This document shows, one piece after another, positions 19,753-27,721 of a DNA stretch of 64,000 bases. Below the pieces are notes generated by a model. That model was given only the letters and a program-made list of their open reading frames with translations. It was not told the DNA's origin and did no database searches. This DNA comes from an uncultured Oscillospiraceae bacterium. Its GTDB lineage: Bacteria; Bacillota; Clostridia; Oscillospirales; Ruminococcaceae. The position numbers and the translations under genes are program-made. The stretch's first letter is position 1, and every line of letters begins with the position of its first letter. Location: positions 231,329-295,328 of the forward strand of contig CAKSLI010000001.1 of assembly GCA_934466475.1 (NCBI GenBank), written 5' to 3'.

Positions 19753-20769
19753 TTACCTGAGTGCCTTTACCTGCTCGCTTGCTTCGTCAACCAGAGCCTT
19801 GAGCTGCTCGATAACATCGGCGTTCTTCTGGATCTCGTCATTGCAGGACTTGAGCTGTGCGTTGATGCCGGTGATCGCCTTCTTTATCTGGTTGAGGGTG
19901 TTCTCAACCTCGTTGGCCTGCTTGGTGTTCTTGTCGGCGAGAGTGCGGACTTCCTGCGCGATAACGTTGAAGCCTGCTCCTGCCGCGCCTGCGCGCTTAG
20001 CCTCGATAGACGCGTTGAAGCCGATGAGCGTGAGCTGCGTGGAGGCGTTCTCAATAGCCTTTACGATGCCGTCCGTGCTTTCAACAGCCTTGGAGGAGGT
20101 TCCCGCGGAATCCTTGATCGTTGCGAAGTTCGCCTCGAGGTTCTGGATGTTTGTCATGACGTCGGTCATCTGCTCGTCAATGGTTGTGAACTTGGTCACA
20201 ACGTCTTTGATGAGGTCTTCCTTGCCCTTCTGGGAATCAATCGCAACCAGCTTCTGATAGCCGACCTCGGAAAGTGCGTTCGCCATCTGCCAAAGCAGAT
20301 TTGCGGCTGCCTCGATCTGGCGCTTCGGGAGAATCTTTACCTTTTTAAGAGCCGCTATGTACTCGTCCTGGTCAATGCCGAGCTCGTCCGCAATGCGGCG
20401 GAACTTTGCTTCGTCCGGTTCCTCGGGGAGCACCTGACCGCCGATGAGATTGCCTATATGCTGACCGTTAACGATGACAGGGGCTGCAAAGTCCATAAGA
20501 CCGCTGTTGCAGTAGTATACGGCGGGCTTGCCGGTACGGCTCGCCTCTTCTCCGCCGCGGAGGTCGCACTGGTTGCAGCGGTCTGCGCCTGTCCGTGATT
20601 TGCGGGTAAGGTTCATGCAGAAATCCGTGAAATTGCTTCCCTCAGTAACAGGACCGTTCTTGTCGGTCGCAATCGCCGCCATTCCGGTGGCAGCCGCAAA
20701 GGCGTCCTGAATGCCCTGGAGGGTATGTCTGTCGATAACGTCGAGAAGTGTTATGTTGTTTAAGTCCAT
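19753..20769 (-). CDS. PocR-domain soluble chemoreceptor-like protein
   Basis: A 338-residue cytoplasmic protein. Residues about 8-175 form a PocR-type sensory domain, with the cysteine cluster CMNLTRKSRTGADRCNQCD, YYCNSGLMDFAAPVIVNG and the conserved GNLIGGQVLPEEPDE. Residues about 200-338 form a long coiled coil with an MCP-type signalling segment, NASIEAKRAGAAGAGFNVIA-QEVRTLADK. The usual QTNLLALNAAIEAARAGE hairpin tip is altered (STQLTLIGFNASIEAKRAGA), so contact with CheA/CheW is uncertain. There is no membrane segment and no che gene nearby. It precedes fucO in an operon, so a 1,2-propanediol-responsive signalling role is a reasonable inference. Confidence 0.8.
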   Translation of the reverse strand: MDLNNITLLDVIDRHTLQGIQDAFAAATGMAAIATDKNGPVTEGSNFTDFCMNLTRKSRTGADRCNQCDLRGGEEASRTGKPAVYYCNSGLMDFAAPVIVNGQHIGNLIGGQVLPEEPDEAKFRRIADELGIDQDEYIAALKKVKILPKRQIEAAANLLWQMANALSEVGYQKLVAIDSQKGKEDLIKDVVTKFTTIDEQMTDVMTNIQNLEANFATIKDSAGTSSKAVESTDGIVKAIENASTQLTLIGFNASIEAKRAGAAGAGFNVIAQEVRTLADKNTKQANEVENTLNQIKKAITGINAQLKSCNDEIQKNADVIEQLKALVDEASEQVKALR

Positions 20770-20828
20770 GATAATAGGCTCCTTTTTTGGATTTTATAAT
20801 GCCTTTGAGCATACGATCTGCATTTAAT

Positions 20829-20857
20829 ATTATACAATATTTTCAAAAATAAATCAA
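20829..20857 (-). promoter_or_regulatory. Promoter of the PocR protein-fucO operon
   Basis: Minus-strand TTGATT (20852-20857), 17 bases, TATAAT (20829-20834), about 60 bases before the start codon at 20769. Confidence 0.7.
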
Positions 20858-21009
20858 GGGGGTTTTCGGTAAAAAACAGCAAAGGGGACCTAATTTCAGG
20901 TGAAAGATTTGTGAAATATCAACATAAAAGTCAAGTGTGTAACATTTCCTGAGGAATTATCCGGACAAGTGCCGCATATTCTGTGACAGCAGCTTGAAGG
21001 GGTGACGGT

Positions 21010-21393
21010 ATGAGAAGAAAAAAGAGAAATTCACGTCTGCTGCCTTTCGGGGCGGGACTTGCCGCGGGCTACATAGTTACGGCGGCCGCGGCGGCAGCGG
21101 GCGCGCTGATAATGTGGATAACCGGCGCGGACAGCGGGCTTTCGTGGCTTGCGGCGGTTCCGGCGGCGGCGCTCGGGAGCTTTGTATGCGGGCGCACCGC
21201 CGGGAAAATGCGCAGGCGCGGCGGGCTCAGGACCGGGCTGTTCTGCGGGGCGGTGTATTGCCTGCCGCTGATATTGCTGGGGCTTATTTTCGGGACTGTG
21301 CAGGGAGGCATGCTCCCGGTGAAGCTGGCGCTGTGCATGGGCTTCGGCGCGGCAGGGGGAGTATCCGGCGTGAACTCCCCGGAGGACGTATGA
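21010..21393 (+). CDS. TIGR04086/YrzE-like small membrane protein
   Basis: A 127-residue protein with four predicted membrane helices and many Ala/Gly residues, starting MRRKKRNSRLLPFGAGLAAG. Its size, the glycine-rich helices and the basic loop GRTAGKMRRRGG match the TIGR04086 (YrzE) family of Firmicutes, whose function is unknown. Its stop overlaps the next start (ATGA at 21390-21393), so it is translationally coupled to a sporulation-type membrane protein. A link to sporulation is inferred from that only. The start at 21010 follows AAGGGGTG at 20997-21004. Confidence 0.65.
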   Translation: MRRKKRNSRLLPFGAGLAAGYIVTAAAAAAGALIMWITGADSGLSWLAAVPAAALGSFVCGRTAGKMRRRGGLRTGLFCGAVYCLPLILLGLIFGTVQGGMLPVKLALCMGFGAAGGVSGVNSPEDV

Positions 21394-22502
21394 GCTCCCG
21401 CGCAGAGCCGCGCCGCAAACAATTCCTGACGTTCAGGCGGGGATTCCTGGCGGCGGCGCTTGTATGCGCGGCGGCTGGGATACTGCTGTTCCCGGCGGAG
21501 CTTTCCAGGGCGGTGAAAGCCTCGCTGGAGGGCTGCCTGGAGGTAGTCATTCCGGCGCTGTTTGCGTTTACTGTGCTGGCGGTATATATGCAGCAGAGCG
21601 GTCTGTACACACTCGCGCTGAAGCCGCTGACGCTCCCGCTTTCAAAGCTCCTGGGAATACCGGGGGAGCTGTGCGCGGTGTTCGTCCTCGCGAATATCGG
21701 CGGTTATCCGGTCGGGGCGCGGCTGCTCTCCGGGCTGGTCAGGGAGGGCAGGCTCTCCCGCAGGGACGCCGGGAGAATGCTGTGCTGCTGCTACGGAAGC
21801 GGTCCGTCATTCGTGATAGGCACGGCGGGAATGCGGGTATTCGGCAGCGCCGCGGCAGGGGGGATAATATTCGCGGCGTGCTTCCTGAGCTCGCTCATGA
21901 TCGCCGTGATAGTCTGCCGGACGGGCGAAAAAATCACGCTGGAAAGCGGAAACACGCGCTGCGACCTTTCTGCTGAGTGCTTTGTGCGCTCGGTGGACAG
22001 CGGCGCCAGGGTCATGTACACTATCTGCATAATGGCGGCGCTTTTCGCGGCGGTGACTGCGCTCCTGGACTGCTCGGGAGTCTCCGGGCTTACGGGCGCG
22101 CTTCTGGAGAAGCTGGGCGCGGGGAGCAATTCCGCGCGGATATTTCCGGCGTTCCTGGAGGTAACGCGCGTGCGCGATATGCTTCCGGGAGGCGCGGCGG
22201 CTCCGGTCTGCGCGGGGCTTCTGTCGTTCGGGGGAGTGTGCGTGCTGATGCAGGTCACGGCGGTCTCCGGAGGAAACGTCCCGGTGAAGCCGCTGGTGCT
22301 GTCGCGAATCCCGGCGGCTCTGCTGAGCGCGGCGCTTGCAGTCCCTGCGGGAATGATGACAGCCAAGGCGCAGGAGGCATACTCGGAAGCCGCCGTGCAC
22401 GGGGAGCTTTTCTCAGTGAACGCCGGTCTTTCCGTATGCGTTATGGCTATGGCGGGCATACTGATCCTGTCCGTGGAAAAGGCGGGGCGGAAAAGCGGCT
22501 GA
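21390..22502 (+). CDS. YlbJ-like sporulation integral membrane protein
   Basis: A 370-residue polytopic membrane protein with about eight helices. It shows the Gate/nucleoside-recognition pattern twice, IGGYPVGARLLSGLVREG and a matching C-terminal segment, with the conserved CCCYGSGPSFVIGTAG between. This is the layout of YlbJ, needed for spore cortex formation in Bacillus. I take the ATG at 21390, overlapping the previous stop by four bases, because the longer frame upstream is just the shadow of the YrzE-like gene. With dpaAB elsewhere in the window it supports a spore-forming host. Other Gate-domain transport proteins are an alternative. Confidence 0.75.
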   Translation: MSSRAEPRRKQFLTFRRGFLAAALVCAAAGILLFPAELSRAVKASLEGCLEVVIPALFAFTVLAVYMQQSGLYTLALKPLTLPLSKLLGIPGELCAVFVLANIGGYPVGARLLSGLVREGRLSRRDAGRMLCCCYGSGPSFVIGTAGMRVFGSAAAGGIIFAACFLSSLMIAVIVCRTGEKITLESGNTRCDLSAECFVRSVDSGARVMYTICIMAALFAAVTALLDCSGVSGLTGALLEKLGAGSNSARIFPAFLEVTRVRDMLPGGAAAPVCAGLLSFGGVCVLMQVTAVSGGNVPVKPLVLSRIPAALLSAALAVPAGMMTAKAQEAYSEAAVHGELFSVNAGLSVCVMAMAGILILSVEKAGRKSG

Positions 22503-22539
22503 AAATCCTTTCCGCGGCGGTATTTTTCCCGCCGAATGA

Positions 22540-22568
22540 TTGACAACCGCGCGGAAATATAGTATAAT
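22540..22568 (+). promoter_or_regulatory. leuS promoter
   Basis: TTGACA (22540-22545), 17 bases, TATAAT (22563-22568). The leader to the start at 22618 is only about 45 bases, too short for a T-box. Confidence 0.8.
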
Positions 22569-22617
22569 AACATATTGAGATACTATATCAAAAATCCCGT
22601 GAAAGGACTACAAAAAA

Positions 22618-25044
22618 ATGGGTTATGATTTTACCGCCATTGAAAATAAGTGGCAGAAATACTGGGACGAGCACAAGACGTTCCATGCAGAAAACGACTA
22701 TACCAAGCCGAAGTTCTACGCGCTGGTAGAGTTCCCGTATCCCTCCGGTCAGGGACTCCACATCGGTCACCCGCGCCCCTACACCGCAATGGACATCGTG
22801 TCCAGGAAGCGCAGGCTCCAGGGCTATAACGTACTGTTCCCCATGGGCTGGGACGCTTTCGGTCTGCCCACCGAGAACTTCGCTATCAAGAACAAGATAC
22901 ACCCCGCTATCGTTACGAAGAACAATGTTGCGCGCTTCAAGGCGCAGCTCAAGTCCCTCGGTCTTTCCTTTGACTGGGACAGGGAGATAAACACCACCGA
23001 CCCCGACTACTTCAAGTGGACGCAGTGGATATTCCTGAAGCTGTTCAAGGCGGGTCTGGCATACAAGAAGGAAATGAACGTAAACTGGTGCACCTCCTGC
23101 AAGGTCGTACTGGCTAACGAGGAAGTCGTTAACGGCGTGTGCGAGCGCTGCGGCGGCGAGGTAGTCCACAAGGTAAAGAGCCAGTGGATGCTCAAGATCA
23201 CCGAGTACGCACAGAAGCTCATTGACGACCTCGACAGCGTTGACTACTTCGAGAAGATAAAGACTGCCCAGAAGAACTGGATTGGCCGCTCCACGGGCGC
23301 AGAGGTGGAATTCTCCACCACCGCCGGCGATACGCTGACGATCTACACCACACGCCCCGACACGCTGTTCGGCGCGACATATATGGTAATCTCCCCGGAG
23401 CACCCCATTATCGAGAAGTGGGCTGACAAGCTCCAGAATATGGACGCTATCCGAGAGTACCAGGCTGCCGCTGCGCGCAAGTCCGACTTCGACCGCACCG
23501 AGATGAACAAGGACAAGACCGGCGTAAAGCTGGAGGGCGTCCGCGCGATAAATCCGGTGAACGGCACTGAGATCCCGATATTCATTTCAGACTACGTTCT
23601 GATGACCTACGGCACCGGCGCTATCATGGCGGTTCCTGCGCACGACACCCGCGACTGGGAGTTCGCAAAGGTATTCAACCTGCCGATAATTGAGGTAGTA
23701 AAGGGCGGCGAGGACGTCCAGAAGGCTGCGTTCACCGACTGCGCTACCGGCGTTATGGTCAACTCCGGGTTCCTGGACGGGCTGTCCGTTGAGGAAGCAA
23801 AGGTAAAGATGAAGGAGTGGCTGACCGCAAACGGCAAGGGTCGTGAGAAAGTCAACTACAAGCTCCGCGACTGGGTATTCTCCCGCCAGAGATACTGGGG
23901 CGAGCCTATCCCTGTCGTTAACTGCGAGAAGTGCGGCTGGGTAGCGCTCCCTGAGAGCGAGCTCCCGCTGAAGCTCCCGGACGTTGAGAGCTATATGCCG
24001 ACAGACACCGGCGAAAGCCCGCTGTCCACACTGGAGAGCTTCATCAACACGACCTGCCCCTGCTGCGGAGGCCCTGCAAAGCGCGAGACCGACACCATGC
24101 CCCAGTGGGCTGGCTCAAGCTGGTATTTCCTGCGTTACTGCGACCCGCACAACGACAAGGAGCTTGCCTCCAAGGAAGCGCTCAAGTACTGGATGCCGGT
24201 CGACTGGTACAACGGCGGTATGGAGCACACAACGCTCCACCTGCTGTACAGCCGCTTCTGGCATAAGTTCCTGTACGACCAGGGCATAGTTCCCTGCAAG
24301 GAGCCGTACATGAAGCGCACCTCTCACGGAATGATCCTCGGCAAGGACCCCGAGCGCCCCGGCGAGTTCACAAAGATGTCAAAGTCCAAGGGCAACGTTG
24401 TAAATCCTGACGATGTAGTCAGGGAGTACGGCGCTGACACTCTCCGCCTGTACGAGATGTTCGTCGGCGACTTCGAAAAGGCTGCTCCGTGGCAGGAAAA
24501 CGGCATAAAGGGCTGCAAGCGCTTCCTCGACAGAGTATGGGCTCTTCAGGAAAAGGTAGTTCCCGGCGACGAGTACAGCGACAAGCTCCGCGCTTCCATG
24601 CACAAGACCATAAAGAAGGTCAGCGAGGACATCGAGACCCTGAAGTTCAACACCGCCATTGCAACTATGATGGGACTTCTCAACGAGATAGACGCGGCAG
24701 GCTCCCTGACCCGTGCAGATTACAGGACCCTGCTGATACTCCTCAATCCGTTCGCTCCGCACATCACCGAGGAGCTGTATCAGGTTATGGGCTACGAGGG
24801 CGTGCTCAACGAGCAGAAGTGGGTAGAGTACGATGAGAAGCTCTGCGTTGAGGACAGCGTTGAGATAGTCGTTCAGATAAACGGTAAGGTAAAGGCGCGC
24901 TTCAGCGCCCCTGTTGACTGCGCTAAGGAGGAGCTTGAAAAGCTCGCACTCGATCTGCCGGAGGTAAAGTCCTTCACGGACGGAAAGACGATCGTCAAGA
25001 AGATCGCAGTTCCGAACAAGCTCGTCAACATCGTTGTAAAGTAA
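22618..25044 (+). CDS. leuS: Leucyl-tRNA synthetase
   Basis: An 808-residue class I synthetase that charges tRNA-Leu. The HIGH motif is in [17 protein letters not shown] near residue 45 and [10 protein letters not shown] lies near residue 590. The CP1 editing domain contains [19 protein letters not shown] and [19 protein letters not shown], with the conserved editing aspartate. Zinc-type cysteine pairs appear at CTSC/CERC and again at CEKC and CPCC. The start has AAAGGA seven to ten bases upstream. It is followed 20 bases later by a lipoprotein gene, so the two may be cotranscribed. Confidence 0.98.
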   Translation: MGYDFTAIENKWQKYWDEHKTFHAENDYTKPKFYALVEFPYPSGQGLHIGHPRPYTAMDIVSRKRRLQGYNVLFPMGWDAFGLPTENFAIKNKIHPAIVTKNNVARFKAQLKSLGLSFDWDREINTTDPDYFKWTQWIFLKLFKAGLAYKKEMNVNWCTSCKVVLANEEVVNGVCERCGGEVVHKVKSQWMLKITEYAQKLIDDLDSVDYFEKIKTAQKNWIGRSTGAEVEFSTTAGDTLTIYTTRPDTLFGATYMVISPEHPIIEKWADKLQNMDAIREYQAAAARKSDFDRTEMNKDKTGVKLEGVRAINPVNGTEIPIFISDYVLMTYGTGAIMAVPAHDTRDWEFAKVFNLPIIEVVKGGEDVQKAAFTDCATGVMVNSGFLDGLSVEEAKVKMKEWLTANGKGREKVNYKLRDWVFSRQRYWGEPIPVVNCEKCGWVALPESELPLKLPDVESYMPTDTGESPLSTLESFINTTCPCCGGPAKRETDTMPQWAGSSWYFLRYCDPHNDKELASKEALKYWMPVDWYNGGMEHTTLHLLYSRFWHKFLYDQGIVPCKEPYMKRTSHGMILGKDPERPGEFTKMSKSKGNVVNPDDVVREYGADTLRLYEMFVGDFEKAAPWQENGIKGCKRFLDRVWALQEKVVPGDEYSDKLRASMHKTIKKVSEDIETLKFNTAIATMMGLLNEIDAAGSLTRADYRTLLILLNPFAPHITEELYQVMGYEGVLNEQKWVEYDEKLCVEDSVEIVVQINGKVKARFSAPVDCAKEELEKLALDLPEVKSFTDGKTIVKKIAVPNKLVNIVVK

Positions 25045-25064
25045 GCGCCTGAATGAGGAGAGCC

Positions 25065-25895
25065 ATGAAAAGTATCATAGCCATGATTGCGGCGGTCGGC
25101 ATACTTGCCGGCTGCGCAGGCAGGAATGTTCCGGAGGTGTCCGAGGTGGTTTCGCAGGCGGTGTCCTCCGTTGAGGAGCACCAGTCAGCCGAAACCGGGC
25201 AGCCCGGCTCCGCTGAGGGCACGAAGCCTTCCGGAGGCAGAACGGAGGAATCAGACATGAGCGAAGAGGTCAAGTACATCGCGCTGACTTTCGATGACGG
25301 TCCCAACACGACCACCACGAATGAAGTCCTTGATATGCTGGAGAAGCACGAAATAATCGCGTCCTTCTTCCTGATAGGGAACAACATCAACGATGAGAGC
25401 GCCAAGGCCGTTAAGCGCGCCTACGACATGGGCTGCGAGATAAACGACCACAGCCAGACTCACAGCAACATGACTGAGTTCACGGAGGAGCAGATAAAGT
25501 CCGAGATACAGACCACCGAGGACAAGATATTTGAGATAACCGGCGAGCACAGCAAGTTTTTCCGTCCGCCGTACATTTCCGTGAACGATACCATGTTCGA
25601 CAGCATAGATATGCCGTTTATTGCGGGTATCGGTGCGAACGACTGGGAGGACAGGGTCACCGCTGAGATGCGCGCGAGAATGATACTCCGTCAGGCAAAG
25701 GACGGCGATATAATCCTCCTGCATGACGCGCAGGGAAATTCCAAGACCGTTGAGGCGCTCGACACGATAATCCCCGAGCTGAAAAAGCAGGGATATAAGT
25801 TCGTGACGGTTTCCGAGCTGTTCAGGGTAAAGGGAATCGAGCCTGATATGACGAAGGTATACACCAACGTTATGCAGAAAAACATGTATAACTGA
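25065..25895 (+). CDS. Polysaccharide deacetylase (NodB/CE4) lipoprotein
   Basis: A 276-residue lipoprotein: MKSIIAMIAAVGILAGCAG has a LAGC lipobox, so it is anchored outside the cell. A linker rich in Ser and Glu (about residues 22-65) leads to a NodB domain. Motif 1 is TFDDGP, motif 2 is HSQTH with both metal histidines, motif 3 is RPPY and motif 5 is LLHD, so the metal site and catalytic residues look complete. CE4 enzymes remove acetyl groups from peptidoglycan, chitin or xylan; which one cannot be told. I use the ATG at 25065, because GAGGAG precedes it, rather than the ATG four codons upstream. Confidence 0.9.
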   Translation: MKSIIAMIAAVGILAGCAGRNVPEVSEVVSQAVSSVEEHQSAETGQPGSAEGTKPSGGRTEESDMSEEVKYIALTFDDGPNTTTTNEVLDMLEKHEIIASFFLIGNNINDESAKAVKRAYDMGCEINDHSQTHSNMTEFTEEQIKSEIQTTEDKIFEITGEHSKFFRPPYISVNDTMFDSIDMPFIAGIGANDWEDRVTAEMRARMILRQAKDGDIILLHDAQGNSKTVEALDTIIPELKKQGYKFVTVSELFRVKGIEPDMTKVYTNVMQKNMYN

Positions 25896-25899
25896 TAAA

Positions 25900-25934
25900 A
25901 TTTCCCCCGGGGGCGTAATCCCGGGGGATTTTTC
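25900..25934 (+). terminator. Terminator of the leuS-deacetylase unit
   Basis: TTTCCCCCGGG-GGCGTAAT-CCCGGGGGATTTTT, directly after the stop codon. Confidence 0.85.
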
Positions 25935-25983
25935 TATGGAACAAACCGTATATGCAGGGGAGTGGCAATTTACAGAACATGAT

Positions 25984-26017
25984 AAAAAACTCCCTGATAA
26001 TCGCTGTCAGGGAGTTT
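25984..26017 (-). terminator. Terminator of the uvrC operon
   Basis: On the minus strand AAACTCCCTGA-CAGCGATTA-TCAGGGAGTTTTTT, a 10-bp stem with T6, lies 30 bases after the last gene of the operon. Confidence 0.85.
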
Positions 26018-26049
26018 GGTTATATTCAGCGTTTCACCGTTTTCCCGGG

Positions 26050-26580
26050 TTACTTTTTCTGCTGAGGCTGTGCCTGCTGCTGGGGAGCCGCCTGAGCCTG
26101 CTGCTGCGGATGTCCGGGCTGCTGGAGCTGGTTTCCGCTCGTGAGGGTCTTTCTCGCGATGCGTATTTCGTTCACGTCCTTGACCATGAGCTCCTCAACG
26201 CGGGAGAGCATCTTGTCGGTGAAATCCTGCGTGTAATTGCGGATGACATTGGAGCGCTGCTGGGCGTTGTTTATTTCCTCGGTAGCGCGGCGGCGCGCTT
26301 CCTGGAGGATAACGTTGGAGTTTATGAGCTCCTCGCGCTGTTTTTCAGCGGTGCTGATTATCTTTTCGGCTTCCTTCTTTGCCTCGCTGATTATGCGGTT
26401 CTTGTCGGCAACGATATTCTGCGCCTGCTGAATCTCGCGGGGCAGTACAAGGCGCATTTCCGTCGCTATCTCGTCTATCTGGGAAGCGTCAACAAGGCTC
26501 TTTTTGCTCAGCGGAACAGGAGCCGCTTTCCTCACGATATCGTCAAGCATTGAAATAAGATCTAACAGACTGTACTCCAT
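26050..26580 (-). CDS. Coiled-coil protein with Gln-rich tail (unknown)
   Basis: A 176-residue soluble protein. Residues 1-45 are mildly hydrophobic, residues about 50-140 form a continuous coiled coil (IISEAKKEAEKIISTAEKQ is typical), and the last 30 residues are almost only Gln, Pro and Ala. The coil resembles the stalk subunits (E/H type) of rotary ATPases and DivIVA-like proteins, but there is no ATPase operon here. It closes the uvrC-rsmD-coaD operon, 33 bases after coaD. I do not recognise a specific function; a cell-division or scaffold role is possible but not shown. Confidence 0.6.
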   Translation of the reverse strand: MEYSLLDLISMLDDIVRKAAPVPLSKKSLVDASQIDEIATEMRLVLPREIQQAQNIVADKNRIISEAKKEAEKIISTAEKQREELINSNVILQEARRRATEEINNAQQRSNVIRNYTQDFTDKMLSRVEELMVKDVNEIRIARKTLTSGNQLQQPGHPQQQAQAAPQQQAQPQQKK

Positions 26581-26613
26581 GATATAAAATTCCTTTCTGA
26601 AATTATGATCCGA

Positions 26614-27141
26614 TCATTTCTGATATTTCTTTTTCGCAAGCTCCTTTGCTGCGTCGAAGTCCTGCGTCAGCCGGGTGCGTATCTTTTCGTGTATGCAGGC
26701 GGGAACGTATTTGCTGAGGTCGCCTGAGAACATCGCCACCTGCTTCACCATGCTTGATGAAACGAACGTGGTTTTCAGGCTCGCCGGTATGAACACCGTT
26801 TCGGCGCGCGGGTTGAGATCCTTGTTGGTGTGCGCCATCTGGAACTCATACTCGAAGTCTGATGTAGCGCGGAGCCCCTTTACGATAACGTCCACGTCCT
26901 GCCGCTGATTGAAGTAGTCCGCGAGAAGTCCCTCGAAGCTTGCCACCTCGACGTTCGGGATATCCTTTGTTACTTCCTTGAGGAACTCGCAGCGCTCCTT
27001 CATGCTGAAGCTGTATGTTTTCAGCGGGTTTATAAGTACAACGACCACCAGCTTGTCGAACATCTTCGAGGCGCGCTGGATTATGTCAAGATGACCGTTT
27101 GTCACCGGGTCAAAACTGCCCGGATAAATGGCTGTTTTCAT
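26614..27141 (-). CDS. coaD: Phosphopantetheine adenylyltransferase
   Basis: A 175-residue enzyme of coenzyme A synthesis that joins ATP and 4'-phosphopantetheine. The start ATG at 27141 overlaps the rsmD stop as ATGA and gives MKTAIYPGSFDPVTNGHLDI, with the TxGH-type nucleotide site. The conserved VKGLRATSDFEYEFQMAHTN and the late SSSMVKQVA motif are present. A longer reading upstream is out of keeping with the family length (about 160). The basic C-terminal tail AKELAKKKYQK is slightly longer than usual. Confidence 0.97.
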   Translation of the reverse strand: MKTAIYPGSFDPVTNGHLDIIQRASKMFDKLVVVVLINPLKTYSFSMKERCEFLKEVTKDIPNVEVASFEGLLADYFNQRQDVDVIVKGLRATSDFEYEFQMAHTNKDLNPRAETVFIPASLKTTFVSSSMVKQVAMFSGDLSKYVPACIHEKIRTRLTQDFDAAKELAKKKYQK

Positions 27142-27701
27142 TCCTCGGGCTCCTCCTCTTCGGGCTTCGGGCGGTAGATCGTGACTGAGGTGCGCGAGTG
27201 CCTGAGCTGCTTTGCTATCTGGAATCTGCCTATCTCCCGCGGGAGTACGCATTCCTTTTCGTGCTCGCAGATTATCACGCCGTTTTCGGACATTTTCTCC
27301 ACGAGATTCGGGAGCGCTTTCTGTATTATCTTGTAGTTATACGGCGGGTCAAGAAGCGCGATGTCGAACACTGCGCGGGTGCTTTTCAGGAACGCGGAGA
27401 ACGGCATATTGACTACCCGCGCGTTTTCCTCCAGCCCGGTGGACTTCAGGTTGTCGCGCACCGCCTTAATGGATACCGCCGCGCTGTCAACGAAATACGC
27501 TTCCTTTGCGCCGCGGCTGAGCGCCTCGATGCCGAGCTGACCGCTCCCTGCGAACAGGTCGAGCACCGTCCTGCCCTCTATTTCAAATTGGATCGCGCTG
27601 AAAATTGCTTCCTTAACGCCGTCAGTCGTAGGGCGGACTACCTCCGTGCCCTCTACTGTGACCAGCTTTCTTCCGCGCGCTGTTCCGGTGATTACTCTCA
27701 T
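27138..27701 (-). CDS. rsmD: 16S rRNA (guanine966-N2)-methyltransferase
   Basis: A 187-residue SAM-dependent methyltransferase of the RsmD family. The first line MRVITGTARGRKL is the family signature, RPTTDGVKEAIFSAI and VLDLFAGSGQLGIEALSRGA form the SAM site, and DPPY at about residue 118 is the catalytic N6/N2-methylase motif. The C-terminus ends in an acidic stretch. The rsmD-coaD pairing with a 4-base overlap is common in bacteria and supports both calls. Confidence 0.95.
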   Translation of the reverse strand: MRVITGTARGRKLVTVEGTEVVRPTTDGVKEAIFSAIQFEIEGRTVLDLFAGSGQLGIEALSRGAKEAYFVDSAAVSIKAVRDNLKSTGLEENARVVNMPFSAFLKSTRAVFDIALLDPPYNYKIIQKALPNLVEKMSENGVIICEHEKECVLPREIGRFQIAKQLRHSRTSVTIYRPKPEEEEPEE

Positions 27702-27721
27702 AAAAACTCCTGTAACAGGGC

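Noticed and set aside
18871..20598. A 575-codon frame antisense to fucO and the PocR protein
   Set aside because: Crosses the gap between two clear genes, with no start signal and no recognisable domain.
22503..22617. T-box leader before leuS
   Set aside because: Only about 45 bases lie between the promoter and the start codon, too few for a T-box, and the conserved T-box sequence was not seen.
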